DNA of 22,564 bases from Bacillota bacterium (GCA_017577895.1 PKQY01000032.1:1-22564); one strand, 5' to 3'. Positions 7,492-14,672 are shown, numbered from the stretch's first letter. Translations and numbers: made by a program. The notes: a model not told the origin generated them from the letters alone.

Positions 7492-8541
7492 ATGTTCAAA
7501 CGAAAATTTTTCTTGGCCGCGGTAATGATGTTGTCGCTGTCGCTCGTGTTGGCCGGATGCGGAGGAGGAGGGCAGAACGCGAATACGGCGAATGAAAACG
7601 CCGGGAACGACGAATCCGCTGCAAGCCAAGAACCGATCACGATCCGCTTGGCCCATACGGGGTCTGAAAGCCATCAATACCATATCGGTGCCACGCTGTT
7701 CAAAGAAAAATTGGAAAGCTTGAGCAACAACACCATGCAAGTGGAGATTTTCCACAACGCCACGTTAGGTAGCGAAAAAGACGCCATTGAAGGTGTCATG
7801 AATGGCACCATCGACATGACAGTGTTGGCGGCCGACAGCTCTTTGTCCAACGTCGTGCCGGAAATGAACGTTTTCGGCATTCCTTTCCTGTTTGAAGACA
7901 AGGAACACGTCTACGCCGTATTGGACGGTGAAATTGGACAAAGCCTGCTGCAAAAAGTCGACGAAAAAGGCATGAAAGGACTGGGTTATTGGGAAATTGG
8001 TTTCCGCAACATGACCACGGCCAACAAACCGATTGAAAAACCGGAAGATGTGGCCGGCTTGAAAATGCGGGTCCAACCGGCACCGGTTTGGGAAGCGTTC
8101 ATGAAAGCGTTGGGCGCCAACCCGACGACGGTGAACTTTAACGAACTGTACAGTGCGTTGGAGCAAGGGGTTGTGGACGGACAAGAAAACCCGGTGGCGA
8201 CGATTCTTTCCATGAAATTTTATGAAGTGCAAAAGCAGCTGGCTTTGACGCAACACACGTATTCGCCGGCAGCGGTGTTGATGAGCAATAAATTGTATGA
8301 CAGCCTGACCGACGAACAAAAACAATGGGTAGCGGAAGCCGTTCAATATGCGACGGTGGAACAGCGGAAAGTCTTGGCGGAACAAGAAGCCAAAGGATTG
8401 GATGAGTTGCGCAGCTACGGTGTGAATATCACCGAACCCGATCGGGCGGCTTTTGCAGAAAAGACGAAAAACGTGGCCGATGCCGTGGCCGACAAAGTGC
8501 CAGCTTCACTGATCGAACAAATCAAAGCCGCGGCCAACTGA
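7492..8541 (+). CDS. dctP: TRAP transporter solute-binding lipoprotein DctP
   Basis: Extracytoplasmic solute receptor of a tripartite ATP-independent periplasmic (TRAP) importer, tethered to the outer face of the membrane. The 349-residue precursor has a positively charged n-region, a hydrophobic core and a lipobox LAGC with Cys23 as the lipidation site, followed by a low-complexity Gly/Asn/Ala/Glu linker to about residue 45. The DctP fold shows the conserved Arg193 in MRVQPAP, which forms the salt bridge to the substrate carboxylate, and the later GVVDGQENP with Asn233. This indicates a carboxylate ligand, identity unknown. AAGGAGGGG lies five bases ahead of the ATG. A private promoter and a downstream attenuating hairpin should give more receptor than permease. 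Confidence 0.95.
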   Translation: MFKRKFFLAAVMMLSLSLVLAGCGGGGQNANTANENAGNDESAASQEPITIRLAHTGSESHQYHIGATLFKEKLESLSNNTMQVEIFHNATLGSEKDAIEGVMNGTIDMTVLAADSSLSNVVPEMNVFGIPFLFEDKEHVYAVLDGEIGQSLLQKVDEKGMKGLGYWEIGFRNMTTANKPIEKPEDVAGLKMRVQPAPVWEAFMKALGANPTTVNFNELYSALEQGVVDGQENPVATILSMKFYEVQKQLALTQHTYSPAAVLMSNKLYDSLTDEQKQWVAEAVQYATVEQRKVLAEQEAKGLDELRSYGVNITEPDRAAFAEKTKNVADAVADKVPASLIEQIKAAAN

Positions 8542-8555
8542 AGCTGGTCCATTTG

Positions 8556-8586
8556 GAAGGCTGCCTCAGCGCAGCCTTCTTTTCTT
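8556..8586 (+). terminator. Attenuating terminator between dctP and dctQ
   Basis: A 9-bp perfect stem (8556-8564 with 8571-8579), six-base loop, then TTTTCTT. It is 14 bases after the dctP stop and 62 before dctQ. Because dctQ has no evident promoter of its own, the hairpin probably terminates only part of the transcripts. Confidence 0.75.
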
Positions 8587-8648
8587 CCCATATTCGCCTG
8601 GCATCTTATCCGGCTTCTTTTCGAGACTGATTGGAAGGTGGTGCAACG

Positions 8649-9119
8649 GTGTTCAAGAAGGCGGCCCGATGGTGGTTGGAAATCTTGACAGGCGCCTGTT
8701 TGCTGATGATGGTTGTCATGGTTTTCTTGCAGGTGGTGTTCCGGTTTGTCATCAAAATTCCAGCACCTTGGACGGAAGAACTGGCTCGATTGGCGTTTGT
8801 CTACATGGCCTTCTTTGGCATTGTGTTGGGTGCTAAATACAACATGCACTTAAGTGTGGACATTTTGGAGAAAGTTCCAAAGAAATGGAAAGCCGTGATT
8901 TTGACGGCCAGTTACGTGGCCAGTATCGCCTTTATGGGCGTGTTTACGTGGTACGGCTGGGTCCATGCCCTCAATTCCCAGGTGCAGCGGACACCGACGT
9001 TAGAAATTTCGTACTTATACATTTATCTGATCCTGCCGTTTACCGGGATTTTGACCATCTTTTACTTGCTGAAAAGTTTAATCGCGGTATGGCGGCATAA
9101 GGATGTGGAAGACCGATGA
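8649..9119 (+). CDS. dctQ: TRAP transporter small permease DctQ
   Basis: Small membrane subunit of the TRAP importer, 156 residues, with four predicted transmembrane helices at about residues 12-34, 47-67, 84-106 and 125-147. The family hallmark WTEELAR lies at the start of the second helix, near residue 42. The GTG at 8649 is preferred: GGAAGGTGG lies about seven bases upstream, whereas an in-frame TTG at 8631 has no ribosome-binding site. The stop overlaps the start of dctM (ATGA), so the two membrane subunits are translationally coupled. Confidence 0.9.
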   Translation: MFKKAARWWLEILTGACLLMMVVMVFLQVVFRFVIKIPAPWTEELARLAFVYMAFFGIVLGAKYNMHLSVDILEKVPKKWKAVILTASYVASIAFMGVFTWYGWVHALNSQVQRTPTLEISYLYIYLILPFTGILTIFYLLKSLIAVWRHKDVEDR

Positions 9120-10384
9120 TTTGGATCATTGTGTTGTTGTTCGTGCTGTTTTTTCTCCGCGTGCCCATCGCCTTTGCGCTGGGGATTTCCTCGTTGGTCG
9201 GGCTATTGATGAGCGGGACCGACATGATTCTCGTGGCGCAAAAAATTTTCTCCGGCATCGATTCGTTTACGCTGCTGGCCATTCCGTTGTTTGTCCTGGC
9301 CGGTGAGCTGATGAGCGTTGGCGGACTTTCCAAGCGGCTGGTGGATTTTGCGGCGCTGTTGGTCGGGCACCTGCCGGCGGGATTGGCCATGGTGGCGGTG
9401 TTGGCGTGTACATTCTTCGCCTCGATTTCTGGGACTGCTATCGCCGATGCGGCGGCCATCGGCGGCATGTTGATTCCGGCTATGATCGCCCAGGGGTACG
9501 ACCGGCGGTTCGCTTCTTCGCTGGTGGCATCTGCTGCAACCATCGGTCCGGTCATTCCGCCGTCCATTCCCCTCATTTTGTACGGAGTCATTGCCAGCGT
9601 GTCCATCGGCGATTTGTTCATCGCAGGCATCGTGCCCGGCATTTTGATGGCCCTCGGCTTGATGTTGTACACGTACTATTATGGCGTGAGACATCACATC
9701 AAGGGCCGGGAGAAAATGGCCTCTTTGAAAGAAATCGTATTGGGGCTTAAAGATGCGTTGCTGGCCTTGATGTTGCCCGTCATCATCATCGGGGGCTTTC
9801 GCTTTGGGATTTTCACGGCGACGGAAGCCGGGGTCGTGGCCGTCGTGTACGCTTTGCTGGTTGGGTTTTTGTACCGGGAGTTGGACGTGAAAAAAGTTGC
9901 AAAAAGTTTGCTGGAATCGGCGGTCAGCTCGGCGACCATTCTGTTTGTCATCGGTAACGCCACGTTGTTTACATGGCTGTTGGCTTATCACAACATCCCG
10001 CAAAAGATCAGCGCCTACGTATCGGCCATATCGACGGAACCTTGGGTCATCTTGTTGCTCATCAACATCATTTTGTTGATTGCCGGGACGTTTATCGACA
10101 CCATCAGTGCTTTGACCATCTTCACGCCGCTGTTTTTGCCGGTCATTTTGGCCGCGGGCATCGATCCGGTGCATTTCGGGATTATCATGATAGTGAACTT
10201 GACCATCGGCATGATTACGCCGCCTTTGGGCGTCGCTCTGTTTGTGACGTCGTCCATTGCGAAGATCAACTTGGCGGAAATGATTCGGCCGCTGGTGCCC
10301 ATGCTTTTGGTGCTGCTGTTGGTCTTGTTGCTCGTCACCTACATTCCCGAATTGAGCTTGTTCCTGCCGCGTTTGTTGGGCTAG
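9116..10384 (+). CDS. dctM: TRAP transporter large permease DctM
   Basis: Large, ion-coupled transport subunit of the TRAP system, 422 residues with roughly 11-13 hydrophobic helices, matching the family length. Typical DctM stretches are present, such as FSGIDSFTLLAIPLFVLAGE near residue 45, ASISGTAIADAAAIGG near 103, GPVIPPSIP near 145 and GMITPPLGVALF near 365, the last two being the helical-hairpin regions of the Na+-driven transport core. Together with DctP and DctQ it completes a functional importer. It overlaps dctQ by four bases and lies 15 bases before the BenE-family gene. Confidence 0.95.
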   Translation: MIWIIVLLFVLFFLRVPIAFALGISSLVGLLMSGTDMILVAQKIFSGIDSFTLLAIPLFVLAGELMSVGGLSKRLVDFAALLVGHLPAGLAMVAVLACTFFASISGTAIADAAAIGGMLIPAMIAQGYDRRFASSLVASAATIGPVIPPSIPLILYGVIASVSIGDLFIAGIVPGILMALGLMLYTYYYGVRHHIKGREKMASLKEIVLGLKDALLALMLPVIIIGGFRFGIFTATEAGVVAVVYALLVGFLYRELDVKKVAKSLLESAVSSATILFVIGNATLFTWLLAYHNIPQKISAYVSAISTEPWVILLLINIILLIAGTFIDTISALTIFTPLFLPVILAAGIDPVHFGIIMIVNLTIGMITPPLGVALFVTSSIAKINLAEMIRPLVPMLLVLLLVLLLVTYIPELSLFLPRLLG

Positions 10385-10399
10385 GCAGGTGCAGCACGC

Positions 10400-11569
10400 A
10401 TGCGCAGGCTGACGGTCTCGATCGTTTCCCACGCCATCTTGGCGGCGGTCATCGGCTTGATGCCGGTATTGCTCATCGTCGATGCGGCGTTGAACAAAGG
10501 ATGGCCGGTGTCGCACACCATCGCTTGGGTGTTTGGCTGTTATGTCATGGCCGGTCTCATCGGGATGGGCATGTCTTGGAAGACGAAACTGCCCATCTGC
10601 GGATCTCATTCGGTGCCGGTGGCCGTCCTCTTGGGAACGGCGTTGGGCCCCTTTAGTCTGGAGGAAGCGACAGGAAGTTATTTGCTGGCCGGGTTGTGTA
10701 TGCTGGCCTTGGGATTATCAGGACAGTTTGACAAAGTCGTCCGTTACATTCCGATTGAGATTGTCATGGCCATGTTTGCCGGCACGATGATACGCTATGC
10801 GTTGGGCATCATTACCATTATCCAAGAACATGTTTGGTTGGGTGTGGCGGCGCTGGCGGGTTACTTGTTGTTTTTCCGGTTTTTTCCTTCTGTGCCGGCG
10901 CCGTTGGGCGCGTTTTTGCTGGGAGGAATCGTGGCCTTTTACCTCGGAGAAATGGACGCGCCGGCGTGGGGAACGTGGCAACTGCCGGCACCGGTCATGC
11001 CGGAGTTTTCCTGGCAAGGGTTCGTGTCGTTGAGCATTCCCATTGTGTTTTTGGTGTTGGGTACGGAAGGCATCCAAGGGTTCAGCGGCCTGCGGTTGGG
11101 CGGGTTTCGGCCGCCGGTGAACCAAATGGTGGCGGTGTCGGGAATCGGCACCATGTTGGCGGCGCTGTTTGGCGGTCATAGTGCCAATACGGCCGGCATC
11201 ATGACGACGGTGTGTGCCGGTCCCGAAACCGGCCCGGCACAGGAGCGGTACAAGGCGGCGTTTTTGGCCGGTGTGATCATGCTCGCTTTCGGTCTTTTGG
11301 CCAGTGTGCTCATTCCGTGGATTGTCAGCTTGCCCCGGTATGTCATTCACTTGTTCAACGGTTTTGCCCTCATTCCGGTCCTTATCGGGGCGTTGAAAAT
11401 ATCATTTCAACAATCTCAGTACGTGCTCTCACCGTTTGTCACCTTCGTCTTTTCCATGTCCGGCATGTCTTTTTTCGGCATGCACGCGTCTTTTTGGGCG
11501 TTGATTTTGGGGGTTTCGCTGCTCTGGTTGTTGGAAAGAAAACGTGGTGAACGGGCGGAAAGGAGTTGA
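10400..11569 (+). CDS. BenE-family transporter
   Basis: Integral membrane protein of 389 residues with about 12 hydrophobic segments that I recognise as the BenE (benzoate/H+ symporter) family, related in fold to nucleobase transporters. The best marker is GGHSANTAGIMTTVCAGPE near residue 255, which corresponds to the conserved substrate-site loop of BenE, and an early KLPICGSHS... segment near residue 64. The Bacillus-type relatives are uncharacterised, so benzoate is not a safe substrate. Having a second transporter straight after a complete TRAP system suggests either a second substrate or export of a product. The ribosome-binding site is weak (AGGTG eight bases before the ATG). The gene ends eight bases before the DUF1445 start. 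Confidence 0.82.
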   Translation: MRRLTVSIVSHAILAAVIGLMPVLLIVDAALNKGWPVSHTIAWVFGCYVMAGLIGMGMSWKTKLPICGSHSVPVAVLLGTALGPFSLEEATGSYLLAGLCMLALGLSGQFDKVVRYIPIEIVMAMFAGTMIRYALGIITIIQEHVWLGVAALAGYLLFFRFFPSVPAPLGAFLLGGIVAFYLGEMDAPAWGTWQLPAPVMPEFSWQGFVSLSIPIVFLVLGTEGIQGFSGLRLGGFRPPVNQMVAVSGIGTMLAALFGGHSANTAGIMTTVCAGPETGPAQERYKAAFLAGVIMLAFGLLASVLIPWIVSLPRYVIHLFNGFALIPVLIGALKISFQQSQYVLSPFVTFVFSMSGMSFFGMHASFWALILGVSLLWLLERKRGERAERS

Positions 11570-11576
11570 GGGGTGG

Positions 11577-12353
11577 ATGCGCGGTACGCCGCAGGAGATT
11601 CGCACGTTGATCCGCCATGGCCAATGGCGTTCGCCCACCAGCGGTCTGGCGCCGGGGTATGCGCAGGCGAATTTGGTCGTGCTTCCCAAAACATACGCCT
11701 ATGACTTTTTGCTCTTTTGCCAACGCAACCCAAAGCCGTGTCCCCTCTTGGAAGTGACGGATCCCGGGGATCCGGAACCGAAACGGACGGCGCCCGGGGC
11801 CGATTTGCGCACGGATGTGCCCAAGTACCGGATCTACCGGAACGGGAAATTCGTAGAAGAGGTATACGACATTCGTTCCGTGTGGCGGGACGACTTGGTG
11901 TCTTTTCTCATCGGGTGCAGTTTTACGTTTGAAAAGGCGCTGTTGGACAACGACATTCCGGTCCGGCACATTGAAAATGGGTGCAACGTGCCTATGTACA
12001 AGACCAACATTCCGTGTGAGCCGGCCGGCGTGTTTCACGGCAACATGGTGGTCAGCATGCGCCCCATGACGCCGCAGCAAGCCATCCGGGCGGTTCAAGT
12101 GACGTCCCGGTTTCCTGCCGTACACGGGGCACCGGTGCACATCGGGGATCCGGAGCAGATCGGCATCCGGGATTTGTCGCAGCCCGATTTTGGCGATCCG
12201 GTGCCGGTGAACGAAGGGGAGATCCCGGTCTTTTGGGCGTGCGGCGTGACCCCGCAGCTGGTGGCCATGACGAGCCGCCCCGAACTGATGATCACCCATG
12301 CGCCGGGCCACATGTTCATCACCGATGTCAAAGAGGCGTCCTATTCGGTTTAG
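11577..12353 (+). CDS. DUF1445 / YcsI-family putative hydro-lyase (D-glutamate cyclase-like)
   Basis: Cytoplasmic enzyme of 258 residues belonging to the DUF1445 family (Bacillus YcsI; vertebrate D-glutamate cyclase contains the same domain). Visible features are APGYAQANLVVLP near residue 26, FLIGCSFTFE near residue 110, and the C-terminal VFWACGVTPQ and ITHAPGHMFITD, all typical of the family. The likely chemistry is addition or removal of water on a small acid, but the bacterial substrate is not settled. The ATG at 11577 is chosen for family length and AAAGGAG 11 bases upstream; an in-frame GTG at 11544 would overlap the BenE-family gene. In Bacillus subtilis ycsI sits beside 5-oxoprolinase genes, so a link to lactam or glutamate-like compounds is worth considering. 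No terminator follows before the tRNA promoter. Confidence 0.85.
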   Translation: MRGTPQEIRTLIRHGQWRSPTSGLAPGYAQANLVVLPKTYAYDFLLFCQRNPKPCPLLEVTDPGDPEPKRTAPGADLRTDVPKYRIYRNGKFVEEVYDIRSVWRDDLVSFLIGCSFTFEKALLDNDIPVRHIENGCNVPMYKTNIPCEPAGVFHGNMVVSMRPMTPQQAIRAVQVTSRFPAVHGAPVHIGDPEQIGIRDLSQPDFGDPVPVNEGEIPVFWACGVTPQLVAMTSRPELMITHAPGHMFITDVKEASYSV

Positions 12354-12363
12354 GTTTCTTCCC

Positions 12364-12392
12364 TTGATTCGGGAAAATCGGTGCGTTATACT
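12364..12392 (+). promoter_or_regulatory. Sigma-A promoter of tRNA-Ser(UGA)
   Basis: -35 TTGATT (12364-12369), 17-base spacer, -10 TATACT (12387-12392). The predicted start, near 12399, coincides with the first base of the tRNA, so almost no 5' leader is made. Confidence 0.75.
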
Positions 12393-12399
12393 GGGGGGT

Positions 12400-12489
12400 G
12401 GAGAGGTGGCCGAGTGGTTTAAGGCAGCGGTCTTGAAAACCGCCGAGGGTGCACGCCCTCCGTGGGTTCGAATCCCACTCTCTCCGCCA
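12400..12489 (+). tRNA. tRNA-Ser (anticodon UGA)
   Basis: A 90-base class II tRNA with encoded CCA. The acceptor GGAGAGG pairs with TCTCTCC, the anticodon loop CTTGAAA gives UGA, a long variable arm (GAGGGTGCACGCCCTC) follows, and the T arm GTGGG-TTCGAAT-CCCAC is perfect. It reads serine UCN codons, mainly UCA and UCG. It has its own promoter and terminator. Confidence 0.97.
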
Positions 12490-12542
12490 TCTTGCTTACG
12501 ATTCAACGGGACGGTTTGCCCGCTGTTCACCATGAGGGGACA

Positions 12543-12574
12543 ACGACCTTCAAAAAACAGAAGGTCGTTTTTTT
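12543..12574 (+). terminator. Rho-independent terminator after tRNA-Ser(UGA)
   Basis: A 9-bp perfect stem (12543-12551 with 12560-12568), an A-rich eight-base loop and seven T. As the DUF1445 gene has no terminator of its own, this one may end the catabolic operon as well. Confidence 0.88.
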
Positions 12575-12667
12575 ATGTTTTATATCCATTTTCGATAACC
12601 GGACTTCGATGACCCTTCGCATAGATGGTGGTCCTTGCCGTTGTCCTTGCCAACGGACAAGACGGGT

Positions 12668-12694
12668 GCCGCTTCAAAAGGAGCGGCCTTTTTT
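12668..12694 (+). terminator. Second, orphan terminator hairpin
   Basis: An 8-bp stem (12668-12675 with 12680-12687, one wobble) with loop AAAA and a run of six T after one C. It lies about 95 bases after the first terminator with no gene between them, and it has no T run in the leftward direction. It may be a backup terminator or the 3' end of a short transcript. Confidence 0.65.
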
Positions 12695-12719
12695 GTTGGG
12701 CTTTTATGTTCATGGATGT

Positions 12720-13199
12720 TTATAAAATTTTGGCCAACTGTGTGCACAGCTGTTCCAAGTAATATTCATCTGTCTCATCAAACCGCCGGTAAAGCGGACT
12801 GTCGATATCGAGCACTCCGAGCAGTTGCCCGTTTTTCAGGATCGGTACGACGATTTCCGAATTGGATGCCGCATCGCAGGCAATGTGTCCGGGAAATTGA
12901 TGGACGTCGTCCACCCGGATCGTTTTCTTTTGTACGGCAGCGGTGCCGCAGACGCCTTTGCCCAAAGGGATGCGGACGCAGGCCGGCAACCCTTGAAAGG
13001 GACCCAAGACGAGTTCCTCTCCTTCCAGCAAGTAAAAGCCCACCCAATTGATGTCTTGCAGCGCGTGGTTGAGGAGGGCGGCGGTATTGGCCAAATTGGC
13101 GATGGCGTTGCTTTCTCCGGCAGTTAGAGAGGTGAACTGTTTGAGCAACCATATGTACGCTTCTTCTTTGGCACCGGAATGATGGAACGGATGGAACAT
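12720..13199 (-). CDS. msrC: Free methionine-(R)-sulfoxide reductase (GAF domain)
   Basis: Cytoplasmic GAF-fold enzyme that reduces free methionine-R-sulfoxide to methionine at the expense of thioredoxin, an oxidative-stress repair function. The 159-residue protein is a single GAF domain. The three redox cysteines Cys74, Cys84 and Cys108 have the same 10- and 24-residue spacing as the characterised Escherichia coli enzyme, as I recall it (84, 94, 118). Other family features are GFY near residue 54, GKGVCG near residue 80 and LLGVLDIDS. The ATG at 13199 follows AGGGGG at a good distance. It corresponds to Bacillus YtsP. It stands alone, leftward, and diverges from the cotJ operon. Confidence 0.92.
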   Translation of the reverse strand: MFHPFHHSGAKEEAYIWLLKQFTSLTAGESNAIANLANTAALLNHALQDINWVGFYLLEGEELVLGPFQGLPACVRIPLGKGVCGTAAVQKKTIRVDDVHQFPGHIACDAASNSEIVVPILKNGQLLGVLDIDSPLYRRFDETDEYYLEQLCTQLAKIL

Positions 13200-13273
13200 G
13201 GGAATCCCCCTTTTCAATGACCGCAGATGATTTCTCCGTATGTTTTGCCGTTGCTTTGTCACGGTTTTCATCC

Positions 13274-13302
13274 ATCTTATCTTCCCTTCCCCGAGAAAGC
13301 AA
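13274..13302 (-). promoter_or_regulatory. Candidate promoter of the methionine sulfoxide reductase gene
   Basis: On the minus strand TTGCTT (13302-13297) and TAAGAT (13279-13274) are 17 bases apart. This leaves a leader of roughly 70 bases. Both hexamers are imperfect, so this is only a candidate. Confidence 0.35.
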
Positions 13303-13326
13303 TGACAAAATAGGCGTTTGCCCGAG

Positions 13327-13355
13327 GAACAATCGCCTTCCCGAACCCATATGCT
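13327..13355 (+). promoter_or_regulatory. Candidate sigma-E promoter of the cotJ operon
   Basis: GAACAAT (13327-13333) and CATATGCT (13348-13355) are 14 bases apart and match the mother-cell sigma-E pattern at about 11 of 15 positions. The cotJ operon of Bacillus subtilis is sigma-E dependent, which makes this the most plausible site. The match alone is weak. Confidence 0.3.
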
Positions 13356-13397
13356 AGCCTAGAAATACGATAGTTCACCAGGGAGGGCAGGCGAGGC

Positions 13398-13703
13398 ATG
13401 AGTGACAAGGACAAATCTCCTCACAGGAAGCCGGCCACAATGTCGAACGAGCGCCCCATGTCCAAGGAACAGCTGCTGGAGGAGATTCAAGCCGTCGGTT
13501 TTGCATTGGTGGAGTTGAACCTGTATTTGAACACCCATCCGTGGGATCAACAAGCCTTGGGCGATTATAACAGCATGGCCAAGCATTATCGGATGTTGAC
13601 GCAAGAATACGAGTATCGTTTTGGACCGCTGTATAATTTTGGGCATTCCATCAGCCCTTATCCATGGAAATGGAACGAGCCGCCTTGGCCGTGGCAGATG
13701 TAA
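13398..13703 (+). CDS. cotJB: Spore coat protein CotJB
   Basis: Small structural component of the inner spore coat, 101 residues. The CotJB family pattern is clear: LVELNLYLNTHPWD near residue 37, an internal YNSMAKHY helix, Y.YRFGPL near residue 75 and a tryptophan-rich end with PPWPWQ. The first 20 residues are polar and charged and extend beyond the usual start of the family, so internal ATGs at 13440 and 13458 are possible alternatives. GGGAGGG lies ten bases upstream of the chosen ATG. The gene is first in the operon here, whereas in Bacillus subtilis cotJA comes first. It is 56 bases upstream of cotJA. Confidence 0.9.
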   Translation: MSDKDKSPHRKPATMSNERPMSKEQLLEEIQAVGFALVELNLYLNTHPWDQQALGDYNSMAKHYRMLTQEYEYRFGPLYNFGHSISPYPWKWNEPPWPWQM

Positions 13704-13759
13704 TGCCGGATAGGCTACTGGGAAAGAGCCACTCATTTTGAAGGAGGCGTAGAGGGCCG

Positions 13760-13990
13760 ATGATGTATGGGAAACCGCAGATTGGGAGCAACACAAAAGT
13801 CTGGCAACCTTATTACAGTCCGCATGACCCTTGTCCGCCCATGAAAGAGAAATATTACTGGACACCGCCTAATCTGTATATGGTGTTCCAACCGCCCGGT
13901 CTGCCCCGGTTTGAGCTGCATGAGGCGTTGCGCCGGGGGACGTTGTGGAAAGACTTGTACAGCCCGTATGACAAAAATTTGCCCCACTGA
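13760..13990 (+). CDS. cotJA: Spore coat associated protein CotJA
   Basis: Spore coat component of 76 residues that in Bacillus is needed for assembly of CotJC into the coat. It is proline- and tyrosine-rich, with HDPCPPMK near residue 22, TPPNLYMVFQPPGLP near residue 35 and the family signature EALRRGTLWKDLYSPY near the end. AAGGAGG lies 12 bases before the first ATG; a second ATG follows directly. It sits between cotJB and cotJC, reversing the first two genes relative to Bacillus subtilis. Confidence 0.9.
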   Translation: MMYGKPQIGSNTKVWQPYYSPHDPCPPMKEKYYWTPPNLYMVFQPPGLPRFELHEALRRGTLWKDLYSPYDKNLPH

Positions 13991-14026
13991 GGAACATTTG
14001 TTTCGTGAAAGGAGAGGACATTTGCT

Positions 14027-14596
14027 GTGTGGGTGTATGAAAAACGGTTGCAGTACCCGGTGCGCGTCAGCCAGTGCAATCCGCGGCTGGCCAAGTTTCT
14101 CATTGAACAGTACGGCGGGGCCGACGGCGAGTTGGCGGCGGCGCTCCGTTACTTGAACCAAGCGTACACGATTCCGGATAAGGTCAAGGGGTTGTTGATC
14201 GACATCGCGACGGAGGAATTTGCCCATTTGGAAATGATAGCCACGATGGTGTACAAATTGACCAAAGATGCGACGCCCGAACAATTGAAGGAAGCCGGCC
14301 TGGGCGACCATTACGCCAATCACGACAAGGCGCTGTTTTACCATAATGCGTCAGGGGTTCCTTGGACCGCTTCGTATATTCAGGCCAAAGGCGATCCGAT
14401 TGCCGACTTGTATGAAGACATCGCCGCCGAAGAAAAAGCGCGGGCGACGTATCAATGGCTGATTGACATGTCGGACGATCCGGATGTGAACGATGCGCTG
14501 AAGTTTTTGCGGGAAAGAGAAGTCGTTCACTCCCTCCGTTTTCGGGAGGCCGTCGAGATATTGAAAGAAGAACGGGAGCGGAAAAAATATTTCTGA
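14027..14596 (+). CDS. cotJC: Spore coat protein CotJC, manganese catalase family
   Basis: Ferritin-like four-helix protein of 189 residues in the manganese catalase family, deposited in the spore coat and probably able to destroy hydrogen peroxide. The di-metal ligands appear intact: Glu35 in DGELAAALRYLNQ, Glu64 and His67 in TEEFAHLEM, a later DIAAEEKARATY and EREVVHSLRF. The start is a GTG nine bases after AAAGGAGAGG. It is 36 bases downstream of cotJA and ends in a strong hairpin. The very C-terminus (ERERKKYF) is basic. Confidence 0.94.
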   Translation: MWVYEKRLQYPVRVSQCNPRLAKFLIEQYGGADGELAAALRYLNQAYTIPDKVKGLLIDIATEEFAHLEMIATMVYKLTKDATPEQLKEAGLGDHYANHDKALFYHNASGVPWTASYIQAKGDPIADLYEDIAAEEKARATYQWLIDMSDDPDVNDALKFLREREVVHSLRFREAVEILKEERERKKYF

Positions 14597-14610
14597 ACCG
14601 AAAAAAAAGG

Positions 14611-14637
14611 GGTACCGTATCGTCGAGATGCGGTACC
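14611..14637. terminator. Terminator hairpin after cotJC
   Basis: An 11-bp stem (14611-14621 with 14627-14637, one wobble) with a five-base loop. The rightward tail is only moderately T-rich (TCATTCTTGTTT), while eight A on the left would give a better tail for leftward transcription. The -35 of the tRNA-Arg promoter begins seven bases after the stem. Confidence 0.7.
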
Positions 14638-14643
14638 TCATTC

Positions 14644-14672
14644 TTGTTTGCACTTACCGTTTCGCATATAAT
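14644..14672 (+). promoter_or_regulatory. Sigma-A promoter of tRNA-Arg
   Basis: -35 TTGTTT (14644-14649), 17-base spacer, perfect -10 TATAAT (14667-14672). The tRNA begins 21 bases after the -10. Confidence 0.65.
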
